Source: JAIQFL01 sp035295745
GTDB lineage: Bacteria > Acidobacteriota > Terriglobia > Bryobacterales > Bryobacteraceae
Assembly: GCA_035295745.1 (NCBI GenBank)
Contig: DATGIL010000022.1
Location: 124,001-188,000, forward strand
Direction of reading: 5' to 3'
DNA: 64,000 nucleotides
The position numbers were made by a program, and so were the translations under genes. The notes below the pieces were generated by a model, which worked only from the letters and a program-made list of their open reading frames with translations, ran no database searches and was not told the DNA's origin. The first letter of the stretch is position 1. Every line of letters starts with the position of its first letter. This document shows, piece after piece, positions 1 through 9,366 of this stretch.

Positions 1-280
1 CCTGATGAGTCACGCGCCTCCGGGTCTGGCACTGCCGGTGCCGTTGCTGACGGTCCCGGTGACACTGTCGGCCCCGCTCGGTCTGTTGGTAGCGTCGGCT
101 GGCCTCACGGCCTTGCGCCCGGCGGGCGGTCTTCCGGCAGGTCGGGCTACAGTAGCGCTGCCCACGGTCGCAGCTTACACAGACGGTGAATGAGGAACGA
201 CACTCTGGGGACCTGCAGATCCTCAGCCGAAACACGGGGTCCGCTTGGGTCGCGACTATCACCCCCACATTATGGCCCAA
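1..280 (-). CDS. Cys-rich, Arg-rich small protein, C-terminus cut by window edge
   Basis: Read on the minus strand, an open frame runs from a stop near 366 through the left edge. It encodes a Cys-rich first half (motifs CRSPEC, CVSCDRGQRYC, then C in SPTCRK) followed by a very Arg-rich tail ending RRRVTHQ at the edge. The Cys spacing suggests a zinc-binding module, and the basic tail suggests nucleic-acid contact. I recall small proteins of this look beside insertion sequences and integrases, but I cannot name a family with certainty. The start is uncertain: a TTG at 280 has an AGGA stretch upstream, and GTG at 268 is an alternative. The plus-strand frame over the same bases (5-193) has a Leu/Val/Pro-rich composition typical of an antisense shadow. 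Its place at the edge of the mobile region fits an element-associated protein. The function is unknown. Confidence 0.4.
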   Translation of the reverse strand, partial: MGHNVGVIVATQADPVFRLRICRSPECRSSFTVCVSCDRGQRYCSPTCRKTARRAQGREASRRYQQTERGRQCHRDRQQRHRQCQTRRRVTHQ

Positions 281-1219
281 CGGGCAGTCCTGATGATCGG
301 ACGGATGACGGGCGCCTTCGGCGCCGATGATGTCGCTTGGTCGCGTCTGAAGTTCAGAAAACTACGTTTTCCGATGATCGCTGACAGTGGATCAACGGTG
401 AGTAAAAACCCATTTTGTTAGGGGCGTGGCACTTTCCCAGTTCTCAAGACGCGGGTGGCGGCGCTGCCTGGGAGTGCCAAATATTTCGCCCGAGGCGGGA
501 ATTGCCTGGATTGCGATGGAGATTGCTGGCAAGCCGCGGCCTGCTTTCCGGGAAGAGTGGACTAGTGGACTGGTGTCAGAAAGTTTCTGACTTAGCGAAA
601 ATGGCATGCGATTTCGCAGTCGCGGAATGGACCCCGGGAAGCTGTCAATTCATATTTCAATTTGCCACCCAATCTTGCGCGGTAGCACTTCATTCCACCG
701 CACGGTGACAAGTAACGGAAGGCACTTCCAACTTAGAGAAAATCGTGGGGACCCCAGCCAAAGACATGAGGAGCAGTTTACACGGCCCAAGATGATTCAG
801 CGGAACCAGACGAACCGCAACTGTTTCAAGAAAATAAAGTTACTTTGCCGCGACTCCAGTCACAGGGCGCACACCACAGGCCAAACCAACTGATACGAAA
901 AGACAGTGAACGCTACGCGGGTCCCAGGCTGCGTCCGCCGTGTTTCAGTTTCCGAATGGCGCTTTATAATGGACGGAGAACCGGGATGATCCGGCAAATC
1001 AGATTGGAGCATTCTGAGTCGGGGCCGGCGCATTATTTGCCGCGGGTCTTGCGTTGAGTTGGCTGACTCGCCATTCTTGAGGCGCGACCACGTCCAACGC
1101 CTACCGAAGACAGTGGAACTCCATTTGCTGCGACGGATTAGTGCGAAATTATCGCACGGTGAAATATGGTTTCGTTCTCCTCGTCTTCCTTCATCAGGTA
1201 CTCTACGGGCGAGGTCGTA
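281..1219. other. intergenic, no supported gene
   Basis: Short open frames on both strands have no recognisable motif, no good ribosome binding site and inconsistent composition. I see no RNA gene or clear repeat here. Composition is less GC-biased than in the chromosomal part on the right, as in the rest of the left module. Confidence 0.4.
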
Positions 1220-1249
1220 TTGTTCGTCTTCTGGCCGTCAGGTTATAAT
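1220..1249 (+). promoter_or_regulatory. sigma70-like promoter, leaderless start
   Basis: TTGTTC (1220-1225), an 18-bp spacer and a perfect TATAAT (1244-1249). A transcript would start near 1256, only a few bases before the ATG at 1260, so the TIR-like gene is probably translated from a leaderless mRNA. There is no Shine-Dalgarno sequence before the ATG, which agrees. Confidence 0.55.
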
Positions 1250-1259
1250 CGAAGCTCAA

Positions 1260-2165
1260 ATGGTGAAGCCGCGGATTTTTATCGGGTCATCCGGCGACGC
1301 GAGGAATTATGCTGCCGCGATTCATTCCTTGCTCATGCGGATGGCTGAGTGCACCGTGTGGACGGAGGGAGTGTTCGGTCTGTCCGAGTCCATCCTTCAA
1401 GAGCTGATGCACCACCTCCACGATTCTGACTTTGGAGTTTTTGTATTCGCCCCGGATGACACCGCGGAGATTAAGGGCGAGTTTCTTACTGTCCCCCGAG
1501 ACAATGTCGTCTATGAGGCCGGTCTATTCAGTGGGTACCTAACGCCGCAACGATGCTTCGTTGTCATTCCGCTGGAAAGAAAAGTGCACCTGCCCACCGA
1601 CCTTCTCGGCATGACGGTCGGCTTCTACGAAGACCAACGGCGGGACAGGAAATTCAAGAGCGCCGTCGCTAGCTTCTGTTCCGACGTGGAAGATCAGATC
1701 AAACGGCAAGGCCTCTTTGACGGTCACTTCGAGCCTCGCCTCCGAGAACTCGCCCTGCAATTCGAGTGCTGCGACTTCATCCCCGACGGCGCCGACCCCA
1801 CCGACCCTTCCAAAGAACGCATTGCCAAGAAAAGGGAAGTGGGCAAGGAGATTACCACCTACTGCCACGATCATGTCGTCAACAAACACCGTCTGCTCGG
1901 AATGCAACGGCACGGGTACGCCTACGTGCTCTTGGCAGCAATCATCGAGCGTCCCGAAGATGGCGACGACGACATCCTCAAACAGATCGAGTCCAAAGCC
2001 CTTCCGCCCGTCTTCACGCAATTCAAGGTCGTGGAAACCATCGAGGCATTAAACAGAGCAAAGCTCATTCGCAAAGCCCAAGGAGAAGAACTCAAAAAGT
2101 GGGCCATGGCACTCCCCGGCCTCACAACCGACCTTAAGACACGCATCGAAAGAGCAATCACATAA
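1260..2165 (+). CDS. TIR-like nucleotide-binding domain protein
   Basis: A 301-residue protein. The N-terminal ~150 residues match the TIR-like fold of the family called predicted nucleotide-binding protein containing TIR-like domain (PF10137; related to the TIR modules of some CBASS effectors). The landmarks are the opening strand PRIFIGSSGD, the segment FGVFVFAPDD, and RDNVVYEAGLFSGYL, which carries the conserved Glu, followed by a CFVVIP strand. TIR domains of this group cleave NAD+; that activity is inferred here. The C-terminal half is mostly helical, has no family I recognise, and could be a sensor or oligomerisation module. The frame stays open upstream to 1059, but the ATG at 1260 begins the domain exactly and sits just after a strong -10 box. 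No cyclase or STING partner is adjacent; the next gene is a patatin-like protein 1.1 kb downstream. Anti-phage abortive infection is a plausible role. Confidence 0.75.
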   Translation: MVKPRIFIGSSGDARNYAAAIHSLLMRMAECTVWTEGVFGLSESILQELMHHLHDSDFGVFVFAPDDTAEIKGEFLTVPRDNVVYEAGLFSGYLTPQRCFVVIPLERKVHLPTDLLGMTVGFYEDQRRDRKFKSAVASFCSDVEDQIKRQGLFDGHFEPRLRELALQFECCDFIPDGADPTDPSKERIAKKREVGKEITTYCHDHVVNKHRLLGMQRHGYAYVLLAAIIERPEDGDDDILKQIESKALPPVFTQFKVVETIEALNRAKLIRKAQGEELKKWAMALPGLTTDLKTRIERAIT

Positions 2166-3276
2166 CCCCCTCGCGGAACATCTTTCGCGCCTTCTCGACA
2201 CGACGCGTCCGAGTCGCTCGCATGACCAGAATAAACTAATAGGTGTTTCAGCTGATGGCGCAAGCGCACTAAAGTACTGGATTTGGGTGACAGACAGGCA
2301 TCCGAATATGGCGCGGGCGCGAGGAAGCTGCAGAATTCAACGGACCCAGCCAGCCGTCGCTCAGATGTTCGCCTTACCCTCTAACCTCTAACTGCGTGCC
2401 CCGCGTCCGACTCCGGTGGAACTCCAACAGGTGCAAGCCGCCAGCACTCGCCAGCAGGGCTGCGAACTCCCTCCAGAGCTCGGCTCTTGGAAACCCCACG
2501 TGGCCGTGGGTGCTATCGTTATGTCCGGTACTGAAATCTGCATCGTGCCGCAGAGTCAATCGCTTGGAGCCTTGGAGCAATCACTTGCTCCGATCGTCGT
2601 GCCTCAGAAGATTTGGTTTCCGAGTTCAATTTAGGTATGAGGCGCAGGAATGGGAGCGCTGAAACGTGCAGATCCATGCGCCAGGCCAGATTATTGACAA
2701 ACTCTTTCGCATGGGGCCAGCAATTGAAGAATTGAAGAATTGAAGATAGTATTCCGTCCTTGAACGCCGCGATAGATTCAGCGGGAATGACCTTGAAGTT
2801 CATAATCCAAGTCGAAAAGTCGAAAGCCCATTCTATATGGCAGCCAGATTCCAAAGTTTACCTGCCTCGCTTCCTTGTCGCATCTCCGGATCGCGCACAC
2901 TGTTGTGTCTAGCCTAGACCGATTGGCACGATATATAACACAGGCGCCACTAACGCTGATCGTTCGACAAGCCGTCTTCTACTTTTCTTCTCCACGAACC
3001 CGCGACCGCCACAGGTCCATCCGCTTGAGCGCGATGTCCAAAATCCGCCAACGTCCACGAATGTTTGACCCAGCCGTCTCATTTTCTCAACCAGAGACAA
3101 TGATCCCTGTCGGCCAGGATTTCTCCCCAGTCAAACCGCTGGACGGCCGACGCGACGATTGCTGCTCAGCTGCTCAGAACCGCTCGACCATCTGCGGGCT
3201 CGCTAGGGCCGCAGTCACCCTTACCACGCCAAAAAAACGCAGTCGATGAAGGACATTTTAAAATTTTTGGCCCCTC
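2166..3276. other. intergenic, no supported gene
   Basis: About 1.1 kb between the TIR-like and patatin-like genes. Several open frames of 60-124 codons exist on both strands, but none shows a domain, a ribosome binding site or persuasive composition. A short tandem ATTGAAGA repeat (three units) lies near 2722-2746. Decayed genes are possible, but I cannot support one. Confidence 0.4.
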
Positions 3277-6039
3277 ATGGCTACAAAATACGCCTTTATA
3301 TCGTACGAGAGAACTCGCAGATTTTCGCGAGTTTGCGGATTGCAATACATGCTGCCGTTCTTAGAGCCGGAATCTGAACCCACAGATTTTGAACACGAAC
3401 GTGACCGCGAGCTTACCTGGATCGCTCAGTCGCGGATGCATCGGAATGCCGTCACCGGCCAGAAAGCCTACGACGATTCGGTCGGTTTGGCACTCTCCGG
3501 CGGCGGAATTCGCAGCGCGACGGTATCCGTGGGGGCACTTCAAGAACTGGCCAAACTTCGCGTCCTTCATATCTTTGACTACATCTCTTCAGTCTCAGGT
3601 GGTGGCTACGCTTCAGCATGGCTCTTAGCCTGGGCACGTCGTCCGTCGACCGGCATCTTAACCGTCCAAGAGTGCTTGAGCCAAAAGGCCAAACCTGTCC
3701 CAGAGCTCGAACATCTGCGCAAAATGTCCAACTATCTGACCCCAAATCTTGATCTTCTAGCGGCGGACCGCTGGACATTCGTCGCAACTTTGCTGTTGAA
3801 TCTGAGCGTTAACTCGATGTCTGTCGGCGGTTTGATACTCTCCTTCTTGTACATTCCGCTAGTCGGCTATGCTCTTGTCAAAAAGATTAGTGATAGGGAC
3901 TTGATTGGATGGACCCTGATTGTGTGCCTTGGGATGATGATCGTGGCCCTGTTCTTCGAATGGCTACATTTGAGTGCCAACCCAGCACATCCCAAAACGC
4001 ATGAAAAAATAATCAGTCAGCGGGAGTCTCACTACCTCGGGCTCGCTGCTCATTGTTTCAGCGGCATACTCGTCGTTTTTTTTCTCAAAACGTGGATCGC
4101 GCACGATGGCCCCGATGAAGTCCGCCGGTTTTTGTTGGTGACCGTATCCCGAGCTGGTCTCAGCCATGCCGCTCACGAGTTAAAGGATTACTTTGTACCG
4201 ATTGTGATCTCGACTACCCTCCTGGTCATTGGAGTGCTCTACTACTCACGCGGGCTGATGCAACTGCTACGACGCATCGACAGGAGATTCTGGCCGTTCA
4301 GATGGCTCCTCGTTTTTCTCGGCAGCACCATCTCGATAGGTGCGGCCTTATTGCTCGTCGTGCCTGCCACCCTACGAAATATAGCTGGCGTGGGCCTGGG
4401 TACGACCGTCGATCCTCCGTCCCAGCTTGTACTCTATATTTTTGCCCCACTTGCAGCTCTGCTATGGTGGGCAGTGGTCCTGGCGGGCCTATTGGCGGTC
4501 TCAATCTCTCGCAATTGGGCAGATCGCGCCCACGAATTCGTGACGTGGCTTCTGGGGCGTTGGCTTCTGACGGGTATTGTGGTTTGCACTCTTTCCCTAT
4601 TCGCGATGCTTTCGCCGATGCTTATTCCCATATACGGTTCTCAACTGCTGTTCGTGCTCGTTTTAGCCGTATTGGCACTGATAGTCGGCGGCGTGGGCGC
4701 AAGAAGGTCACGCTCTGGTGAGGCCCGTCGTCCGTTTCGACACCTCATCAAGGGTGCAGGTATTATACTCGGAGCTTTGCTGGTCACCTGCATTTCGTAC
4801 TTGAACATCCAATTCTTTGCTAATGAATCTCTGAAGAGTTCTGAATCTTACCTCATACGGCTAGAGGCTAATATTGACGACCGTATGGGGCCCTACTGGG
4901 CGACGATAGTGGTTCTCACATTTCTGGGCTCAGCGGTGATCGGTAGTAATCGTTTCTCTCTCAATTCCTTTTATCGGAAACAACTGATCCGCTGTTATAT
5001 CAATGCAAGTGACCCAGATCCTGAGAGTCTCAAACAAAAGGGCGGCGAGGAGCGAGATATGGGTTTGGCCTCATTCGAATCGCCCGGCCCCCACGCCTTT
5101 CCGGTGTACTGCGCATCATTGAACATAATGTCCGCAACCCATCTTGCGTGGCAGCAGCGGAAGGCCTGTTCTTTTGTCTTTACCCCGCTGGCCTGCGGAT
5201 TCACTGCCTTAAACGGACTCCCGGCGTATGCCGAGACGAAGCAGTTTGCATTCGACGGAGGTATTGGACTTGGCCGAGCAATCGCCATCTCCGGTGCCGC
5301 AATAAGCTCAAATATGGGCTTTCACTCATCGCGGACTTCATCGTTCCTCTTCACCGTTCTTAATCTGAGGCTCGGCTGGTGGCTCCCAAACCCAGCTCGC
5401 CATACGGGAATTTGGGCCGTTACACGAAACCACGTGGTCATGCTCGCCAAGGAATTGTTCGGCCTAACGAACGAGCTCAGCGATGAAATTTACGTGTCCG
5501 ACGGGGGGCACTTCGAGAACACGGCAATTTACGAACTTGTTCAACGCCGATGCCGAACCATCATTGCGATTGATGCTGGCGAAGATCCCCGTCTGACATG
5601 CCACGATCTGGCGAATGCCGTGCTTAAGTGCCGAATAGACTTTCGGGTGGAAGTCGACTTCGAAAAGGTATTCACCCCCGGAGTGATCTGTGCGCCCAGG
5701 AACATTTATGCGCTGGCGCGCGTCCGTTATTTTGAGGCTGGCCAAGGACCAGATGGTGTGTTACTGTACATCAAAGCGTGCAAACCCAAGAAAATGCCGC
5801 TAGATGTGGTCGCCTATGCAGATCGACATGACAGCTTTCCGCATCAACCGACCGACAACCAGTGGTTTACGGAGTCCCAATTCGAAAGCTATCGCGCATT
5901 GGGCGAAGCTCTTATGCAGCAGGTATTCACAGACCTTGCAGCGGACCCAAGCCCGCTGGCAAGACAGATTCTTGAGCGGCTTCACTCAGCCGCCTCAAGT
6001 GGAGTAAAGTGCGATGCCGACAAAGCAGCAAGCCTTTAA
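3277..6039 (+). CDS. Patatin-like phospholipase with large membrane domain
   Basis: A 920-residue protein with the patatin catalytic parts split around a membrane insert. Residues 70-110 carry the oxyanion-hole motif SGGGIRS (74-80) and the nucleophile elbow SVSGGG (Ser107). Near residue 741 is the DGG motif with the catalytic Asp (VSDGGHFENTAIYELV). Between them, roughly residues 160-600, there are about ten hydrophobic segments. Patatins hydrolyse acyl esters of membrane lipids by a Ser-Asp dyad, so a membrane-embedded lipase is the natural reading. Ordinary bacterial patatins are about 300-400 residues, so this architecture is unusual. The gene follows a TIR-like gene, and patatins are known effectors in anti-phage systems such as CapV in CBASS. 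No cyclase is next to it, so a defence role is only an inference. No clear Shine-Dalgarno precedes the ATG. The downstream small gene overlaps its 3' end. Confidence 0.75.
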   Translation: MATKYAFISYERTRRFSRVCGLQYMLPFLEPESEPTDFEHERDRELTWIAQSRMHRNAVTGQKAYDDSVGLALSGGGIRSATVSVGALQELAKLRVLHIFDYISSVSGGGYASAWLLAWARRPSTGILTVQECLSQKAKPVPELEHLRKMSNYLTPNLDLLAADRWTFVATLLLNLSVNSMSVGGLILSFLYIPLVGYALVKKISDRDLIGWTLIVCLGMMIVALFFEWLHLSANPAHPKTHEKIISQRESHYLGLAAHCFSGILVVFFLKTWIAHDGPDEVRRFLLVTVSRAGLSHAAHELKDYFVPIVISTTLLVIGVLYYSRGLMQLLRRIDRRFWPFRWLLVFLGSTISIGAALLLVVPATLRNIAGVGLGTTVDPPSQLVLYIFAPLAALLWWAVVLAGLLAVSISRNWADRAHEFVTWLLGRWLLTGIVVCTLSLFAMLSPMLIPIYGSQLLFVLVLAVLALIVGGVGARRSRSGEARRPFRHLIKGAGIILGALLVTCISYLNIQFFANESLKSSESYLIRLEANIDDRMGPYWATIVVLTFLGSAVIGSNRFSLNSFYRKQLIRCYINASDPDPESLKQKGGEERDMGLASFESPGPHAFPVYCASLNIMSATHLAWQQRKACSFVFTPLACGFTALNGLPAYAETKQFAFDGGIGLGRAIAISGAAISSNMGFHSSRTSSFLFTVLNLRLGWWLPNPARHTGIWAVTRNHVVMLAKELFGLTNELSDEIYVSDGGHFENTAIYELVQRRCRTIIAIDAGEDPRLTCHDLANAVLKCRIDFRVEVDFEKVFTPGVICAPRNIYALARVRYFEAGQGPDGVLLYIKACKPKKMPLDVVAYADRHDSFPHQPTDNQWFTESQFESYRALGEALMQQVFTDLAADPSPLARQILERLHSAASSGVKCDADKAASL

Positions 6040-6307
6040 ACATCTGCGAGATGCGCAAACTTCAACTCCTAGCGTTTCATCAGCCAAAGTTTTAACGCCG
6101 ATGCGTCTCGTTCGGTGGGTTTTGCTATGCCTGATCAGTGCTGTAGTCTTCACTACAGTCAGGAGCTCATCCGTCCGGCTATCCGTAGTGGCCGTAGCGA
6201 TTTTCGCATTACTCCGCTTGATCGATGATCTCGGGAGATCCGTCAATCAACGCGGCGCTATGGGCCATTCGCCTGCACGACAACATCGACGACGGAACGT
6301 CGCATAG
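6014..6307 (+). CDS. Small predicted membrane protein
   Basis: A 97-residue frame that starts inside the last codons of the patatin-like gene (26-bp overlap). It has a basic N-terminus, two hydrophobic stretches (residues about 32-48 and 54-68: LVRWVLLCLISAVVF and LSVVAVAIFALL), and an Arg-rich tail. Overlap with the preceding gene suggests translational coupling. I recognise no family. It may be a partner of the membrane patatin, or an overlapping frame with no product. The C-terminal 25 residues look less protein-like than the rest. Confidence 0.35.
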   Translation: MPTKQQAFKHLRDAQTSTPSVSSAKVLTPMRLVRWVLLCLISAVVFTTVRSSSVRLSVVAVAIFALLRLIDDLGRSVNQRGAMGHSPARQHRRRNVA

Positions 6308-7450
6308 AATGTTTTACGATTGCAATTGGTAATAGATCTTAAGCACCGGCCCTCCGCCAGTGAAGTAGCGCCAATGTTCCGTCCCCGGTGGTCCACAACC
6401 AAGAGCGCGGTTCCGGGTCCCTACTGCATTGTCGACCCTACGGAAGTTGATCGTCTGCCTCCGGGTATTTCCATTTGTTCATTCAGATTGAATCCGCCTT
6501 TCTCTTTCAAACAGTCACCTTTTTTCGTTTTCCGCTTACCATCGGCTTCTCGATGCATCCAACAACGGCCGAAGGTTCATCCACTTCTTAAACATTTTTC
6601 CCGGGAATTTCAAATCCACTCAGTTTTTCATTATATCTAAGCTCCGCCTCTTGGACCCAACCGGAAAGTTTTTTGTTGCGGTCATCTGCAATTCTGCAAT
6701 GGTGGCTCTCGTTGCAATTCGCCAGCCTGATAGCGCATGCGCGTCCTCTGGAGAAGTTCCATTCATTTTCAGATCCTTGGACCGAGTCATGCGCGCCAGC
6801 GTTAGCAAGGGCGGCTCAGTCCGCCCGCTAGGCGATAGCCGCGAGCATTTTTGAAGCCGCCTTCGGCGGCACCATTTTGCGCGGGCGCCATTGGCCCGCG
6901 CGGTTTGTTCGTGTGCGAGTTCCCGCCGCCTGCCCGCGATAGCGGAAGTAGCGCAGGCTCCCCTGCCGACAGGGTCGAAGGGCCAATCGGCCCGCAGACC
7001 CCGCAGCGACCGACGTGATAACGGCGGCGGATTCGGCGATAGTCCGATATCCGAGCGGAGCCGCCCGGTAGCGGTGAGCGAAGACGGTGGCGGCAGGGGA
7101 GCCTGCGCTAGCAGGCGGCGGGAACAAGTTTATTTTTAAGGCGATAGCCGCCTCTTCCGGTAGATTGCTAAATCTACCAGTCAGTCTACTGCGTTAGCAG
7201 GACACAGCCAGTAAGAAATCGGTTTGTGAAACAGTAGTCTTGATGTTTCACATTATGGCGGCGTTGACCGATAGGTCTCAGGTTGTAGTTCCCTCTTTGT
7301 TTATACCGGTCGCGGAATTTAAAAAGTCGTTCTCGTTCAAATCGACGAAAACGACTCTTGCGATCCAGTTGCAGCGGCCTGCCAGGCTTCAAAAATTGTG
7401 GCGTAGTGGAGAGTCCTGAGCCAGTTCGACCAAGACAGCGTCAGCAAATT
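6308..7450. other. gene-poor region with many inverted repeats
   Basis: No gene is supported. The 6780-7200 part is dense in hairpin-forming sequence: GCCGCCTTCGGCGGC, GCGCGGG-N8-CCCGCGC, the large inverted repeat at 6919-7125, a GGCGATAGCCGCC motif that recurs in variants, and GGTAGATT-GCTA-AATCTACC (7159-7178). It lies downstream of the plasmid-type rep gene (minus strand) and may be a replicon-associated structural region. Confidence 0.4.
6919..7125. repeat. long interrupted inverted repeat
   Basis: The outer arms GTTCCCGCCGCCTGC (6919-6933) and GCAGGCGGCGGGAAC (7111-7125) are perfect complements. The inner arms GCGCAGGCTCCCCTGCCG (6951-6968) and CGGCAGGGGAGCCTGCGC (7091-7108) are also perfect, 18 bp. 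A 17-nt insertion on the left arm faces 2 nt on the right. Together they would close a cruciform or RNA stem of about 33 bp around a 122-nt loop. Confidence 0.65.
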
Positions 7451-9052
7451 TTAAGGCGCTGCAAAACGCAAAATTTGGACGACCGGCACAGGCAGCTCTA
7501 AGGCCAGCAGCGGCAAGAGCTCCATGGCCTCGGTTTCGAGCTGGCGGACCACCCGACTTCGTACCAAGTCTGCCTCGATCTTCGATCCCGCTTGCGACTG
7601 GGTGGCAAGGAACGGGATTTCACGGAACAACTCCTCCCTGCAAGCGGCAAATCGAGCGGCGTATTGATCTTCGGTCAGGATCGACAGGCGAGCCTCCCCC
7701 CGGCTGGGCACTCTTGCCACTTCGGCGGGCTTCCTGGCGGGTGGTGCTGGCGTTGCCCTGGCCTCCGTGTCCGAGCGACTCTTGGTCTCAAAGTCAGCCG
7801 CTCCCCGAGATGCATATGACAAGATGGCACCGAAGTGCTGGATTTTGAAATTGGTTTCAGTGGCCTTGCCGGCTGCGTACTCAACGATGTGTTTAGTCTT
7901 CTCCAAGCCGTGCTGGCTGATTAGAGCCAGCGCTTGCCCCAGTTCCTTGGACAGCACCTCATGCTCCGCGAGGCCATGCACCAACCGATGGAAGAGTCCC
8001 ACGACTTCCTCAGCCTGCGACGTCGCGGGATCTTTGCTTTTGGCGTAATGGTTGACTACGACCGAGGAAGCCGTCACCACACCTCCATCATCAAGCAGTT
8101 GCTCTGCGGCCGGTGCGGGTACTTTCCGAAATACGGTTTTGTAATCTCGTCCGTCCACGGTCTTCGCAATCTTGGCCACCTTGAGTACACCGGTGGACAA
8201 GCGCACACCCTCAAGTTCGGCGAGCGCTTTCTTGAGTGCGCGATACCGCTCGTACTGCCGGTTATATTCCGCGTTGGTCAGCCCCAGGTCAGCGAACAAC
8301 TCTTTGCTGCGACGCTCGTAACTGTCCTTGCGCGCCAGCATGAGGTCGATATGTGGATAAAGCAAGACCGCGATGTCGCTCTTCAGGTCCACCATGACGG
8401 ACAAGAGCAGCGGCTTGGTAAAATTGGCGAGCAAGTTTCGCACGATGCGGTCATCGGGCTGGAAGTATCCCACTGCTCGATTGACGGAGCCGTCGACTTC
8501 CCGCTCCACGATCTTCAGATCCGAGAGAATGGTAAACGGCGTGCGCTCGCGCAGTACCGTTTTACCCTCATCCGTTTTCTGGTAATACGAATTAATCCAC
8601 TCGATCGGCACCGTCCGCAGCTTCCGCAGCGACTTCACGATTGCGTCACGTACATTGCTGCCCCAACTTTTTTTGAGGATGCGCGCGAGCAGGCGGTCCG
8701 AAAAAAACACCGGCCGATCGGATGGCTTACCACTCTCTTCCCAGACTTCGATCAGGGCGCCGTACATCTTCCGTTCCTCGGTGGTCAGCGTACCCAGGTG
8801 CGTGTAGCCGATTTCCACCCGCGAGACCACTCGGCTGGCGTCGGCCTCGGTAATTTCCCGCTCGAGGATTCGCAGCGTCTTCTCGTTCTTGGAGCGCGAG
8901 GGCTGCCAAATGCCCGGCCATTTTTCTAGATTCAAGTCGGCTCGAATTTTTCCAGCCATGGCAATATTCGCTCTATCGACCCGTACCGGCTTCGTGATTT
9001 CCTGCCGGTTGTCACTTTGTTTGGTTGTCGGCTGTTCGCTGACGTTACTCAT
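7451..9052 (-). CDS. RepA-like plasmid replication initiator
   Basis: A 533-residue protein. Residues about 70-290 have the layout of winged-helix plasmid replication initiators of the replication initiator protein A type. They begin with a first domain around YTHLGTLTTEERKMYGALI and PVFFSDRLLARIL. A strand-rich segment follows (FTILSDLKIVERE), then a second winged helix with LLSVMVDLKSDIAVLLYPHIDLMLA. The C-terminal third is Ala-rich, with a low-complexity linker and a helical tail. The role would be to bind iterons and open a replication origin. Such iterons are found directly upstream, at 9251-9366, and a primase gene is divergently transcribed beyond them. This gene set is plasmid-like, yet it sits next to tRNA-fragment attachment sites, which points to an integrated plasmid or an integrative element that replicates. 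Family assignment rests on architecture, not on one diagnostic motif. Confidence 0.65.
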   Translation of the reverse strand: MSNVSEQPTTKQSDNRQEITKPVRVDRANIAMAGKIRADLNLEKWPGIWQPSRSKNEKTLRILEREITEADASRVVSRVEIGYTHLGTLTTEERKMYGALIEVWEESGKPSDRPVFFSDRLLARILKKSWGSNVRDAIVKSLRKLRTVPIEWINSYYQKTDEGKTVLRERTPFTILSDLKIVEREVDGSVNRAVGYFQPDDRIVRNLLANFTKPLLLSVMVDLKSDIAVLLYPHIDLMLARKDSYERRSKELFADLGLTNAEYNRQYERYRALKKALAELEGVRLSTGVLKVAKIAKTVDGRDYKTVFRKVPAPAAEQLLDDGGVVTASSVVVNHYAKSKDPATSQAEEVVGLFHRLVHGLAEHEVLSKELGQALALISQHGLEKTKHIVEYAAGKATETNFKIQHFGAILSYASRGAADFETKSRSDTEARATPAPPARKPAEVARVPSRGEARLSILTEDQYAARFAACREELFREIPFLATQSQAGSKIEADLVRSRVVRQLETEAMELLPLLALELPVPVVQILRFAAP

Positions 9053-9250
9053 GATGTGAAACGATTAACTGGTAAAACCCTCCAATGGTTACGCTTGTTC
9101 TCTTACTTTCTCAAACACACGTTTCGATCCCTTGGTTCCCTGCTGTCTTGCACCGTGTGTATATATGTATTTAAAACAGTTTTCCGGCTTTTATTTTCTG
9201 CACGCGATAGTACAAATCATCAATAGGCATGCGGGTTCTTGATTTTCGGA

Positions 9251-9366
9251 GCGTATCTCTAGCACCAGTGCCAGCGTATCATCAGCACCAGCAGAGCGTA
9301 TCTCTAGCACCGGCAGCAACAAGGTTGATGTGAGGGGTTACGGCGGCTTGACGTATCATCAGCACC
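9251..9366 (+). repeat. iteron array (four 16-bp direct repeats)
   Basis: Copies are GCGTATCTCTAGCACC (9251-9266), GCGTATCATCAGCACC (9274-9289), GCGTATCTCTAGCACC (9296-9311) and ACGTATCATCAGCACC (9351-9366). The first three start 23 and 22 bp apart, about two helical turns, as in iterons bound by Rep proteins. The fourth is 55 bp further on. Two variants alternate in the core (TCTAG versus ATCAG). An AT-rich stretch lies on the rep side. Confidence 0.75.

Noticed and set aside
5..193. Plus-strand frame of 62 codons at the left edge
   Set aside because: Its Leu/Val/Pro-rich sequence has no motif, while the minus strand over the same bases encodes a Cys-rich protein with regular cysteine spacing. 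The plus frame is an antisense shadow.
2875..3249. 124-codon plus frame before the patatin-like gene
   Set aside because: No domain, low-complexity composition and no ribosome binding site. It may be an old remnant, but I cannot support a gene.
6828..7139. Overlapping frames of 82-99 codons on both strands
   Set aside because: They lie within the inverted-repeat region. Open frames there are a result of the GC-rich repeats, and the peptides have no family likeness.
7934..8929. Long plus-strand frame of 331 codons opposite the rep gene
   Set aside because: The minus-strand Rep-like protein has domain structure over the whole stretch. The plus frame is an antisense shadow with no recognisable motif.
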